Of a DNA stretch of 64,000 bases, positions 42,153 through 53,927 are shown piece by piece; position 1 is the first letter of the stretch, and each line of letters begins with the position of its first letter. The stretch comes from Marsupella aquatica (lineage: Eukaryota; Marchantiophyta). A program made the translations under genes and the position numbers. The notes below the pieces were generated by a model, which was not told the DNA's origin, did no database searches, and saw nothing but the letters and a program-made list of their open reading frames with translations. Location: contig OZ316893.1 in assembly GCA_973895155.1 (NCBI GenBank), positions 12,090,001 to 12,154,000 on the forward strand, in the 5' to 3' direction.

Positions 42153-45100
42153 AGTAGAAATTAAGACTCAATGACTTGTATCTATATATACTGTTTATCT
42201 GTACAATTGTGATGTTATTGACTTTTGATTGATAGTTCAGCCAAACGGCAAGTTTAACAAAAGAGCTTACCATCCTGATCTATATCTGTAGAAGTTAAAG
42301 ATTGTGTCCTATCCGGATGATTGGTTTTTTAAGAAGGTTTCATTTGAACTTTGCAAGCTTTCCAAGGTAGCAAAGATGTGATTATGGCAGCCGTGTCCCA
42401 GATGGAAATTTAATCGGAATTGAAGTGAGGGTATGAGACAGGTTCATGATTGCGATATGTTCCCCAAAGTTACCATTAAATTCTCTTTAAATTGGGCAAG
42501 GAAAACGAACGAAGGGCATAGTGCCGATCAAAAGAGGACTTTACTGACGAGGGGTTTCCACTGAGGTACAACGATTCTTTACTGACCTGTGGCTGTACAG
42601 TTTGGCAGTCAAATAGTGAAATTCGTTCCATGTTTACTGTGCCTCATCGTCAAAGAGACTAGGCAGTCCAGAAGTATGTTATCCCAATACATTTCCCAAA
42701 AATTGAACGTCAATGTCTGAACCTCTGCGCCGGACTCGGAGGTGATTGGCTGATGGGAGGCAAGAGTGTCAAATGTTCGCTGTGTTTTTCTCTTGTATTC
42801 TTTCAAAGCAAGCAGTTGGGTCAGAGAAATACAACTTCCCTTGAGTGCGAGCTCTTTTCTTTCCCGAAGGATGGTCGCCTTCCCCCCCAAAAAAGTTGGT
42901 AGAGAACCTCATGTGAATATCATTCTGTGTACAAATTTTTACAAAGCCATTAACCTTTGTTAAGAGGGATGGTAACCTCCCCCGTAAAATCGAGTGGTCC
43001 AGACTGATATACATATGAGAAGTTCAATCTAGACAGATCGGTTCTGTCACGCAAAAAAGTGGGCCCAGACGTGTCGGTCATGGTCACGTGTAGGCTATCT
43101 CCTTTCCAAATTTCAGCTTATATTCTTTTCTAGATCACTTCAGGTTCGTCAACTGACTTACAGTTCTTACTTTTCAGCGTAATCAGGGACAAATGCTTTG
43201 AAGAAATTCTGAGATGTCAAATTCATAACTCCTCATTCCTAAACCCTTCCACCACTCTAATATGATCTGTACTCCCGAACCTGCATCATTAGGGGACTGG
43301 TTACTCGTCTGCGATACACTATGTAGGGAGTTTCCTTTCTTAATTGCATGTGAGTGGATGTCTTAATACACAGTTGTGAACACAAATCTTGGAAAGGGGT
43401 TCCAATGTACGTGCGGAGCCTCTGAATTTGAGAAGGAGCTCTTACAATCTGTTCAACATGGTGCAATAATTTCAAGCTTCCGCGATTACTGAAATCAGTT
43501 CACATTTGAGTTGCAAAGGGGAAAGCTCTCGTAGTCAGACGCAGAGAGAAGGTTTCACAGAAAATGGGTAATACTGGTAAGGGCCTATTGAAAAGCAGGT
43601 CTCTGTCAGCAGAAAGAATTAATCATAGATATCATCCAGTACGAATAAATGTAGACATCATCCAGAGACTGCATGCTCACTCTATACAGGATAGATAGAG
43701 TCCGATCGATCCACAACAGTAGGTGGATTTGGTGGTGACAGCCTAAAGGTTATCTAGAGGTGATATTCGCCAGCCCGCCACACAATGAAGATGAAGGGGG
43801 AGAATGGCAGTTTTTGAGTGCAGCTCACATAACCGGGGAGTACAAATTATACACTCGTTTGTAGGTTCCAATGTAATGCTTTATTAAGGATATAAAACCG
43901 CAGGGAAACGACTGAATATCCAAGGGGGCTCCTCAGAAATATATTATCATTGGTCACATCACTTGATCAGATGGAGCTCATGATGTCTTTCCTCCTCGGA
44001 GATGGATAACTAACGGTTACTGCGCTCAGTGGAAGAAGAAGTCGTTTTTGTATTCTCGCATGGTACAAGCACCAATAGAGACAAGCCTCACGGCATTCAT
44101 CATCATTGCGCGGGGTTGAAGAGGGAAGGACCTTGAAACAGACCACCTATCAAGACGATACTTTCAAACGAGAAAAGCGTACAATGACCTAGATGGAGGA
44201 AATTTCCGACATCCACCAGCCCAACGGAGAATTTAAATCTAATGTAAATGCCTTGCTGGGCGTCCCTGGAACACAAACATGTCGAGCTCTCGGAACTAAT
44301 TCACGTGGAAAATGTTGTCACTATCTGACACAGGCCGGCATAAAAGTAGGACGAGTCCAGGAGGCCTGTCTGGAATAGCGACTTACTCCTGCAAAAGAGA
44401 CTTTTACAGTAGCTGCTGGATGTTTGAAGGATAACTAAAGAGTGAAAAGATTAAAACTTGTCCTCTACTCAGTCCTTCAGCGGGAGATCTCAGAATCGTG
44501 ACATACTGATACGAGTTAAACGGTGGGAAAATCAGAGGAACCAGAGTGGACACACAAAATAAAGACCAGAGCTGGTAGCCAGACGTCTCAGATATCCAAG
44601 GAAGTTAAAACCGCATCAGTTCTCAAGCCTTGCGAGCGAAAACTCTAGGGCGGCCACTGCGAATGTTTGAGAAACAAGCCTAAAGTTTATCATCACTGAC
44701 GCTGGCAGACATATCGAATACCCACAAATTTACAACTAATAGTATAGAGGATGCGACCAAGGTTTCAGCATAAAATGCACTACCCGAGCCCACCTGCACC
44801 ATTCAAAGTTTCCCGTGCTCCAGATTCCCAAACGCAGAAATCCACAGGGCAAATCGTAAGCTAGAATCCTAACAGGAGAACAGAACGACTACTTAGACGG
44901 GATAGAAGGGACCAGACTAGACGGGATCAAAGACCGCGAGCAGACGCAAAATGACAACCCCATGCACAAACGGTCTGGCCTCACAGAGGAACCTGCTAGT
45001 AACACATTTAAACCGAAAAAGGAAAAAACATCAACGCAAAACAACGCATGGAAAAAGCCCTATTCCACTATACGCAGGCGAGGAGCACATGGGGCAAGGA

Positions 45101-45167
45101 AGCCATATGTAGGATGCAACCGAGGATGAGCGAAGGAGCTAATCCCCGCCCAGATGCATCCAACATA
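42153..45167. other. Intergenic DNA, nothing recognised
   Basis: Three kilobases with only short open frames. On the minus strand 44800-45760 has the look of a plant 5' leader with an intron, but no coding exon with a known domain could be joined to it. No RNA gene or terminal-repeat element was found. Confidence 0.4.
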
Positions 45168-45288
45168 AGAACACCAGGCTCCAGATTGGAATTCCATAAC
45201 TCTCCGACATACGAACACCAGGCTCCAGATTGGAATTCCATAACTCTCCGACATACGAACACCAGGCTCCAGATTGGAATTCCGTAAC
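45168..45288. repeat. 44-bp tandem repeat, nearly three copies
   Basis: CGAACACCAGGCTCCAGATT plus GGAATTCCATAACTCTCCGA and a short remainder is repeated at 45168, 45211 and 45255 with only a few changes. On the minus strand an open frame runs through it and repeats a peptide, but nothing suggests it is translated. Confidence 0.9.
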
Positions 45289-45699
45289 TACTACACGACC
45301 CTACCATGGAATCAGTAACAAGATACACAGCCGCGGAAAAGCAGAAGAGCCCAAATCCAGCATAGAGAGCACCGCACAAAACCAGAAGAGACCTGAACAG
45401 AAACGGAATTGCAAGAACTCAAGCGGCGGGACATGCACAGATCCATAGAAACGCTTCACGCTTCCAGGGGTGGAAGGACGACGCGAGTAGACTGAGAAGG
45501 GTGCGCACAGGAAATTTTACATGCTCGTATCAGAGCTCTGGCTGAACACTACGGGAACAGATTCACACCACAACAATGCGCCGCACTGCGGAATCTTTAA
45601 TAAGGCCTCGCAACAGCAATCCAGAGGATTCCAACTGGTACACCAAACCCTAAAATACTTCTAAATCGTAGCATGCCTCTGCTCTTCGTCCTCGTGCTG
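45289..45699. other. Intergenic DNA, nothing recognised
   Basis: Non-repetitive, A-rich on the plus strand. No gene could be supported. Confidence 0.4.
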
Positions 45700-46320
45700 T
45701 CCGGCCGAGGATTACCAATGCTCGTCGACTTTTCTTTCAGCGAGGTGGGTGCCACTGTGCCACGGGAAAAACCCTAACGGGGTTTTACTAGGGGGTCTCA
45801 ACCTTAACCACAGTTCTACTGTAGGTTCAGTATTAACAACGCTCATCGACTTTTCTTTTAGCGAGGTGGGTGCCACTGTGCCACGGGAAAAACCCTAAAG
45901 GGGGTTTTACTAGGGGGTCTCAAACCTAAACCACAGTTCTAAGTTCAGGATTACCAATGCTGGTCGACTTTTCTTTTAGCGAGGTGGCTGCCACTTTGCC
46001 ACGGGAAAAACCCTAAACTGGGTTTTACTAGGGGTCTCAAACCTTAAATACAGTTCTAAGTTCAGGATTACCGACGCCCATTGACTTTTCTTTTAGCGAG
46101 GTGGGTGCCACTTTGCCTCAAGAAAAACCCTAAAGTGGGTTTTACTAGGAGGTCTCAAACCTTAAATACAGTTCTAGGTTCAGGATTACCAATGCCCATC
46201 AACTTTTCTTTTAGCAAGGTGGGTGCCACTTTGCCACGGGAAAAACCCTAAACGGGAAAAACCCTAAACGGGGTTTTACTAGGGGTCTTAAACATTAACC
46301 ACAGTTCTAGGTTAATGTAG
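45700..46320. repeat. 119-bp tandem array, five copies
   Basis: Each unit contains GATTACCAATGC, TCGACTTTTCTTTTAGCGAG, GTGGGTGCCACT, CCACGGGAAAAACCCTAAA, GGGGTTTTACTAGGGGTCTC and ACCACAGTTCTA. The units start near 45711, 45830, 45949, 46067 and 46186. Copies differ by point changes, and the last has an internal duplication of CGGGAAAAACCCTAAA. AAACCCTAA matches the plant telomere/telo-box string and its inverted partner GGGTTTT follows, so each unit can form a small hairpin. Confidence 0.9.
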
Positions 46321-46959
46321 AAGACACTAAAGTATTAGAGCAATGTAGGATATAACTCCCAAAAAAGAGGGCACTAGCCCAAGTTTTGATGGGCTATTAT
46401 CAAAAAGTTATAATACAAAGTTGCTCTCTTTTATAGAGTTTTCCTCATTTAAATTTAAGGTGCCCCAAAAAGAAAAAATCTAGTTAAAGAGAAAAAATAA
46501 TAAAACAAGAGGTGAATCTCGTATAGTGTTACTGAAATAGAAATGCACAATTCCAAAACAAAAAAGGATCCAATAGAACAAAGAAAAAGTGGAGGCCTAT
46601 AAAAATGTAGGAGTATCAAGGAGACCTCCCTCTACATAGTTCACTATGTTTTGGTCCCCTTTAGCATGCCCTCACCCGCCTGAGATCAAAACTTAATTAA
46701 AAAATATTTTAGATTTAAAAATTTGTTCAAAAAGCTTTGAAATCTTTAAGAACTTTTGCATATAATATTTATTTCTCTAAAATTTAAAACTTTTTTTTAA
46801 AATCCTATCACTTGGTTGTGCTTGAATTCTATGATGCAATCGTTGCTATCTTGCGTCTCCAATTTCTAACGCAGCGCACGGGTTATTGAACACGACCACA
46901 ACAACTGTATGGTCAGGATCACACATAACACTCCTCAAAGACTACATCGCAAATCTTAT
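46321..46959. other. AT-rich intergenic DNA
   Basis: Strongly A/T-rich with A-runs. Nothing recognisable. Confidence 0.4.
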
Positions 46960-47625
46960 ATGTTTTATCTCCCCTTTACTTCTTTTCTCCCCTTCATAAT
47001 TTTTCCTAATCATTACATATTTGTCTCTCTTTAACTTCTTTACCTTGCCTTGACATCATCATCTCACCACATATATTTTTCTCAGACTTGACATCTTTCC
47101 TTTCCTTGACATATTTTTTTCTCCTCAAAATCTTTTCTCACCTAACTTGACATCTTTTCTCGCCATCTTTTTCTCATCTTGCCATCTTTTTTTCACCTTG
47201 ACATCTTTCCTCACCCTCAACATCTTTTCTCTTCTAAACATCTTTTCCTCATCATTACATTTTTTCTCACCTCACCATATTTTCTCTCCTCGACATCTTT
47301 TACCCTACACATTGACTTCTTTTCCTCACCCTGACATCTTTTTCTCTCCTCAAGATCTTTTGTCACCTGGCTTGACATTTTTTCTTCATCTCGATATCTT
47401 TTCTCACCTTGACATCTTATTTTTTCTGATCTCGCCATCTTTTTCTCACCTTGACATAGACTTTATCTCACCACGACATCTTTTCTTCACCCTTAGCATC
47501 TTTTCTCTCCCCGACATCTTTTCCTCATTTTTACATCTTTTCCTCATCTTGGCATCTTTAAGCTCCTCAAAATCGTTTCCTCGCATCAACATCTATTCTC
47601 ACCCTCAATCTATTCTCACCCTCTA
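46960..47625. repeat. Polypyrimidine tract of imperfect TTGACATCTTTTCTC-type repeats
   Basis: About 650 bp in which the plus strand is almost entirely C/T apart from recurring GACATC cores. The units, about 17-25 bp long (CTTGACATCTTTTCTC, CTCGACATCTTTTACC and so on), recur about 25 times with irregular spacing. The 161-codon open frame at 47147-47632 simply translates this repeat and is not a gene. Confidence 0.85.
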
Positions 47626-47719
47626 TTTCTGATCATGAGAAAAATCATGAAGGGCATTAAGCATAAACTAAAGTCTTGCTTAGAGTATGTTCCCATATGC
47701 TCTGAAACATCCAAAGGGA

Positions 47720-48150
47720 TAAAAGCATGAAAAGCATTAAGGTACCCTAAATTGGGTTCTATAGGGGACTTCAAAACTCAAATTTGATGTACATTAAATA
47801 GTTAGTAGGTTGTAATTACAGACAAAAAAAGCTATGGACTACTCAATTTATGACTGGTGATTTTTTGCTACAAAGAATGATTACAGGAGTGCCATAATTG
47901 AGGGTCTCAAACTGTAAACTTGATGTACCTTATGTAGTAGGTTAAGCTTGAGAGCATAAAAAGTTATGGAGTACCAAATTCATCATAATCCATATTTTTG
48001 ATGCAAAAAAACTATCATCTGCCATGACCGTAGCCACTGTAAATACTAGAAAAAAACCTTAAAAAATCTCTAACAAAAACCCTGTGAACCAATTTGTGGT
48101 CAGTTCTTTGTAGGCGATAGCTAGCATTTGTAACAATGAATCTTTGAGTC
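47720..48150. repeat. Dispersed repeat copies related to 39010-39490
   Basis: Two adjacent partial copies carry GGGTCTCAAACTGTAAA, GTAGTAGGTTAAGC, TACCAAATTCATCATAAT, CATGACCGTAGCCACTGTAA and TTTGTAACAATGAATCTTTGAG. These parallel the tail of the repeat at 39250-39490 in the same order. No coding capacity. Confidence 0.6.
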
Positions 48151-50944
48151 GCCCTATTGTGGCATCTCAACCTTATGTTTCACAAAGGTTTTACACAACC
48201 AGAATATTTGTGGTCCGGGTCACAGATTGGAAATGTGCATTTCCTATAAAAGGGCTACTACCTCTAACAGGGTGGTTAGTGCACCAGTGTCTGCACCCAA
48301 AAATTTGCTCTATGCAAAGCCTTTGGTGCGTCAGATATTAAATGGCCAAATTCAAAAATTTGATGCTTAGTTAACCCACTGGGCACTTGTTGTGCCCATC
48401 TCAAACAAAGTACCCCTGGATTAAGTTTCCCCAAAGTTGAGTTTCAATCAGGGTTCGGGTGAGGGTCGCCAACAGAAATTTCCTATAGCGCTGACTAGAA
48501 GAAAATGCAGAGCAGAAAATGCGAGATGCCCTACTAGATTGCTACCTGGTTGGAATTAATTATAACAATACCGCTCTTTCTCATGGGTAAAATCATTGAA
48601 CCATAGTAAGCCATATCTTATGAGAGAGTACATGTGAAGAAGGGTTTAGGGTTCCGTCCAACCAATACCCCCAAAGGGGCCTTGGGGGCCTCAAGATAGT
48701 CAGGTTCTTCTAGCCACCTTAAAGCCATGTTGGCAATTAGCTGCTCCACCAAGAAATCAAGACAACCTAGTTCATAGTATCAAGTAACTTGACCTCACCT
48801 TGATACCATGGGCCATCATGTTAGACGTTCCTAGCACCATGAATAATACTTAACCTATGACGGTCACCCTTCTCAAGCACAACAATGGCTACTACCCTTC
48901 TCAACACAAGACTAATCGGTGCTATTGAACATTGACAAACAGAGAAACAACCTCTATTTTTTTAGGCACGTGGAGGGACACTTATTCCAGTTCATTTACC
49001 TAGTCAACCAGCAAGATTGTTGTGAACATACCAAGAGTAGACATAGATTTAGAGGCTATGAGCCATACCACTTCCTCTCTCTGGGCAAAATTGCCAAATA
49101 GGGTAAAGAGAGTAGCTATATTGGTAATAGAAACATTATCTTAGTGATCCTTATCCTTAATGGGAGCATGAGCCATAGGCTATCCATTAGTCCCACTAGT
49201 GCCTTTGGCCGGATTGAGTCTAGGGTGTTGATTGTTGGTCTCAGTTGGGTGGTTTTTGCCCCCTGCCTGCTATAAAGCCTTTATTAAATAAACCAAGGGG
49301 TGACTAAGATGTGTGGGCCTAAGTAAAATGCATCCTATCCTAATCTAATCGTGGTGTAACTAACCCTAGTGAGGCCCAAACTAACTATAGCTGGGAACTT
49401 GAGTCAATTCCTAACAATTAGACCCCTGGGATGAACATATCATTCCAAGAAGCTCAAACGGGATGCTTACTCTAAATCCATGTCATCCTACTTAAAATGC
49501 ATGTTTGCATAGATCCCAGGAAATCTATCTAAGTAAAAAGTTTGGACCAAGATTCCATCCAAGCAAATAGCTCAGCAGTATTGAAGCAACCATACCAAAA
49601 ATGAATTTTCATTGGAAGTCCAAGGTGGGGGGACTATGTACAGTTGTTTCAATCTAGTTGAATGCAATCTTGCATGAGCAAAAAGCTAAGATCAAACTAT
49701 CGCCCAGAGAGGCATGGTTGTGTGATAGCTCACTTGTGTTGAGACTCAAAGGTCTTGCTGGGTTCAAATGTTGCGTCTGACTATTCCCTTTCTGTGGGGT
49801 TTCACAAATTTCCCTTAAAAAAGGGGAAAAAAGAGTTGAACTATTAGTTTACTGTTCATGATCCACCTCATAACAATGAGTTGGAAGAGAAGGACCAAGA
49901 GAAGGACTAGTTTATTAATGAATAGTATGGTCACAAATGGCTAAAATGGATATGCTCTCTTTCCCCTCCATTATGCCTGGTACCATGCTCTACCCTCCTT
50001 CCATGCCACATGGTACCTAGGGCCCAATGGACCTTTTTTCTACCCGTTGTATCATATGTCAATCCCAAATAAGGGGAGGGGCGCATTGCCCAATAAATCT
50101 TTCATATTAGCCAATGATTGACCCAATTGAATGATAAATTTGTTTGTATAAAAATCAGTATCTGTGACCAAAGAGTATTGGGTCAGACTGAATAAACTTA
50201 TACAATCATTAGGTAAGTTCTCTCCTTGCAAGTTGTCCTTGGCCCTTCCTCCTTCTATGATGTATTTTCTACTCCTCTTGGCAACCTCATGTGGGATCTA
50301 TTCTCTAGGTTTGTCATAATATTCCTGCCTACCCCACCTACAAGATTTTGGGGTCCCACCCTCAATTTCCCTTTGTTCAGTCAATACAAACAACTAACAG
50401 ACTTGGAGGATTGAATGTAGAGAGGAATGCATAGTAATCAACAATTGTTTATCACCGTAAGGTGATGTCCTTTCATAAAAGGTTCCCCAGATCAATACAT
50501 ATCATCAAACAAACTTAGCTGACCAATTAAGTAACTCAATATCCGAACTTGTTAAGGTATTTGTACCTGTTGTGCAAAAGCAGCCAACCCATGCTCAAGG
50601 ACCCATGCTTAGGTAATTTTAGTGGCAAACCAAGGCTCAACTAATGTTAGCAGCACAACAATGTTTGGCGACCTGTACGCAGCTAATTTCGTAGGTGAGC
50701 TAATTTTAGAATTTGACCCATACATGACTAATCTTAGTAGTTTATTTGCACTCAACTCGTGTGAGGCCATATGGTCTAAACATATGCCGAAGGCAATCGT
50801 CATAGGCACGGAGTTACAAGCTACAATAGCTGATCACTAAGTAAGCATACATATATATATACACAAGAGTCGTCCATTCAGGAGACACCATTCAAGAGGC
50901 AAAAGATCCAATAAAGGGGAGGCAACCAAAGGGCCAAAAAGCAC
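48151..50944. other. Intergenic DNA with possible SINE and LTR remnants
   Basis: At 49700-49815 the string GTGTGATAGCTCACTTGTG followed about 25 bp later by GGGTTCAAATGT resembles tRNA-like A and B boxes, so a SINE is possible. At about 49216-49416 the minus strand begins TGTTAGGAATTGACTCAAG, similar to the copia LTR start, but no other hallmark follows. Neither is firm. No gene is recognisable. Confidence 0.3.
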
Positions 50945-50949
50945 AAGAG

Positions 50950-51281
50950 TGTTAAACTATGACGTCTTCATTCATGACGATCCAATCATTACTCAATCCA
51001 TGCACACGTAGTCGACACAATCTCTACGTGGTTCACCTCTTCTCCAAGGCTACGTCCACACGAACACTCAAGCTTTACTTCAAGAGTAGACGAACACACA
51101 TGCTCTCCCTCTTCCTCAAGTTGCTCCGTTACAATGAGTAAGCACCACTCACCAGCGGCTTACACTAGCCCTGGTATATACAAGGTCACACATGACTAAC
51201 CTAACCTCAGCTAAGATCCTAACTGTGGTTAGCCTAAGTGTCGTAACCTATGAGTCACAAGACTAAGAGCAATCCTTAACA
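50950..51281 (-). repeat. 3' LTR of the minus-strand copia element, 332 bp
   Basis: On the minus strand it starts TGTTAAGGATTG and ends TTTAACA. It is preceded by the polypurine tract GGGGGAGTT (51282-51290). Internal blocks (GTGGACGTAGCCTTGGAG, GTGAACCACGTAGAG, CTCATTGTAACGGAGC) match the solo LTR at 8271-8613. The 5-mer AAGAG at 50945-50949 would be one side of the target duplication. The partner LTR lies beyond the window. Confidence 0.85.
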
Positions 51282-51485
51282 AACTCCCCCTTGACTCTAG
51301 TCTTGGGGACTGCAATTTCTGCTATCCATATGAGATACTCAGCGGGAAATTCTAGACAATCACCTAAAACCATAGGTGTCCCCCTAAAAACCATTTAAGG
51401 TTAACTAAGGGTTAACTAGAATTAAGCCGTAGCCATAACAGGATTGAGTAACCCATATACAGAAATTACATATTGTTAAGTTACT

Positions 51486-52993
51486 CTACTTGTGCTGCAA
51501 ATGCAAAACTTGCAAAGTAGCACTGTGTCTTGAGTAACTCTCCAAAGGAATCACTTTGGTAAAAACATCAACCGGGTTGAGCTTTCCATCAATCTTGACT
51601 AGCTCAAACATTTTATCAGACACTGCTTGCCTAATAAAATGGTACCTAATGTCAATGTGTTTCACCCTGCTATCCATAACCTGGTTAATAGCTAGGTGAA
51701 ACGCACTTTGGCTGTCACAATGAAGAGTCATTTTTCTATGCTCCAATCCCATCTCAGTGACCAGCTTATCCAACCAAATTGTTTCCTTTGCTGCTTTTGC
51801 TGCTGCAACATATTTTGCTTCTGTAGTAGAGTGAGATACACACTTCTGCAAGGTAGATCTCCAACTTATGCATCCTCCTCCAAGAGTAAACACATACCCA
51901 GTCGTTGACCTCCTTGTTTCCAGACAGCCTCCGTAGTCAGAATCTACATAGCCAACCAAAGATTTGGTTTTGTTTGATCGACTATCAAACAACAGACCAT
52001 AGTCTATTGTGCCCTTAAGATACCTGAGAATCCATTTCACAGCCTCCCAATGTACCTTCCCTAGATTTGACATGAATCTACTCACTTTGCCCATTGCTAG
52101 GGCTAGATCAAGTCTGGTACATGTCATCAAATACATTAGACTGCCCACTGCCTTCTCATAAGGAACCTTAGTCATCAAGCCTCTCTCCACTGGATCCGTG
52201 GGGCAGATGATAACTTGAAATGTGAAGCCAAAGGAATACTTACTGGCTTACAATTTTCCATGTTGAATCTTGCAAGTACCTTTTCAGCATACTTGCCTTG
52301 ATTCAGCCACAACTGTCCAGTTTCAAAGTTCCTCGTAATCTCCATACCTAAGATTCTTTTGGCTTTCCCAAGATCCTTCATTCGGAATTCAGAACTCAAT
52401 TTTGCTTTGAGTTTGTCAACCTCAGTTTGATCCTTAGCCGCAATCAACATGTCATCCACATAGAGCACCAGAATGAGCAAACCAAACACACCATTCTTGA
52501 CTGATTTTGTATACACACAAGGGTCATACACCATCCTAGTGAATCCTTGTGCAAGCATGAAATCATCAAACCGCTTGTTCCACTGCCGAGGAGCTTGCTT
52601 CAATCCATACAAAGACTTAAGTAACTTGCAAACTAAACTCTCTTGGCCCTTCTTCACAAAGCCCAGTGGTTGCCTCATGAAAATTTGTTCCTCCAAGGTG
52701 CCATAGAGAAAAGCAGTAACAACATCCATTTGATCTAACACCAGATCAAAAAACACAACAAGTTGACACAAAATTTGTATCGTGAAATACTTGGCAACTG
52801 GAGAGAAGACTTCATTGTAATCCATTCCCTTCTCTTGAGTGAATCCCTTGGCAACAAGCCTTGCCTTGTATATCTTGTCTCCTCCATCTGAAGAGTTGTC
52901 CTTCAACTTGTAAATCCACTTGCTATCCACCACTTGTTGATCACTTGGCAGCTGCACCAGCTCCCATGTTCTGTTGTCACTTAAAGATTGCAA
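51486..52993 (-). pseudogene. Copia RT and RNase H region
   Basis: 52175-52993 encodes reverse transcriptase. It starts near NRTWELVQLP and continues with SKWIYKLK, ARLVAKGFTQEKGMDY, QMDVVTAFLYGTLEEQIFM, the KSLYGLKQAPRQW block and the catalytic YVDDMLI. 51486-52190 encodes RNase H with GYVDSDYGGCLETRRSTTGY, HSTTEAKYVAA, LHCDSQSAFHLA and VKHIDIRYHF. The two overlap in different frames near 52180, so one frameshift separates them. RT copies element RNA into DNA, and RNase H removes the RNA strand. Both catalytic centres are preserved. Confidence 0.93.
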
Positions 52994-52999
52994 CTCCCT

Positions 53000-53922
53000 C
53001 TACATCGCTGCATTCCATTCATCTTTCTCATCTGAAATGCACGCCTCATGATAAGAAGAAGGTTCTCCTTCTTCCAAGATCAGTGCTCTGTCATCATCAT
53101 CAGGTGCAATGTTAACATCATCTAACCTTGATGAATCTGTCCATTGTCCATACCTTGTAGGAGCTCGAGTAGTACGTCTCGATTTTCTAGCTGATGATTC
53201 TGACTGATCTTGTTCTGTTGGTTGAATTTGAGGTATTCCAACAACAGCCTGCTCCTCTTGTTCCATTATCGGAATTAGCTCCATTCTCTGAGCACCTCCT
53301 TCATTTATGTCATGAAAACTCTCATGACCAATCTCCCCCACAACATGGTCCAGGATAGGAGATTTACCTTTGTCAGTACGGAAAGCCTGAGCATTCTCCT
53401 CCTCCTTTGATGATCTGGATTCATTAAAGGATACATCTCTACTGACAAGCAACGTACAAGCTTCTGGATCCCATAGCCTGTAACCTTTCACACTTGGTTG
53501 ATAACCAAGAAAAAGACACTTCTTGGAAGTAGAATCTAGTTTAGATCGATGCTGCTTAGGTGTGAGAGCATATGCGTCACTTCCAAAGACTCTCAAAACC
53601 TGATAGTCTGCGTGCCGTCCATACCTCATTTCAAATGATGTCTTGAAATTGATTGCACTTGAAAGAGAAAGATTTACCAAATAAGTTGCCGTATTTATAG
53701 CTTTAGCCCAAAATTCATGTGGTAAACCCGATTGGCTCAACATACTCCTCGATCGCTCCAATAGTGTTCGGTTCAGCCGCTCACAAACACCATTCTATTG
53801 AGGAGTATAAACTATCGTGAGATGACGAGTAATCCCTTGCTCTACACAATACAGTTCAAATTCACTTGAACTGTACTCCCCGCCGTTATTTGATCGCAGA
53901 TATCTCACCTTGGATCCAGTTT
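53000..53922 (-). pseudogene. Copia integrase, C-terminal part
   Basis: 53000-53761 is open and includes NRTLLERSRSMLSQSGLP, the FWAKAINTATYLVNLSLS block, SDAYALTP and KCLFLGYQPSVKGYRLWDP, typical of the copia integrase tail and linker before RT. An in-frame TAG at 53795-53797 lies within the conserved YTPQ.NG motif near the catalytic Glu. Another TAG at 53000-53002 ends the linker just before RT. The domain is cut off at the gypsy insertion point and continues beyond 62938. Confidence 0.9.
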
Positions 53923-53927
53923 GATTC
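53923..53927. repeat. Target-site duplication GATTC, left copy
   Basis: GATTC directly precedes the gypsy 5' LTR. The identical GATTC follows its 3' LTR at 62934-62938. Both lie in copia integrase sequence, proving the gypsy element inserted second. Confidence 0.9.

Noticed and set aside
45068-45379. Minus-strand frame with a repeated peptide
   Set aside because: The peptide repeat only reflects the 44-bp DNA repeat; no start context, splice sites or homology.
45168-46320. Regular repeats as a CRISPR array
   Set aside because: The units are contiguous tandem repeats with no unique spacers, in a eukaryotic genome.
47147-47632. 161-codon Phe/Ser/Leu-rich frame that looks like membrane segments
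   Set aside because: It is the direct translation of the polypyrimidine repeat tract.
49216-49416. Fifth copia-type LTR on the minus strand
   Set aside because: Only the first 20 bases resemble an LTR start; later hallmark blocks and a target duplication are missing.
49700-49815. tRNA-derived SINE with A- and B-box-like strings
   Set aside because: Only loose matches, no second copy in the window, no clear tail or target duplication; left as a remark.
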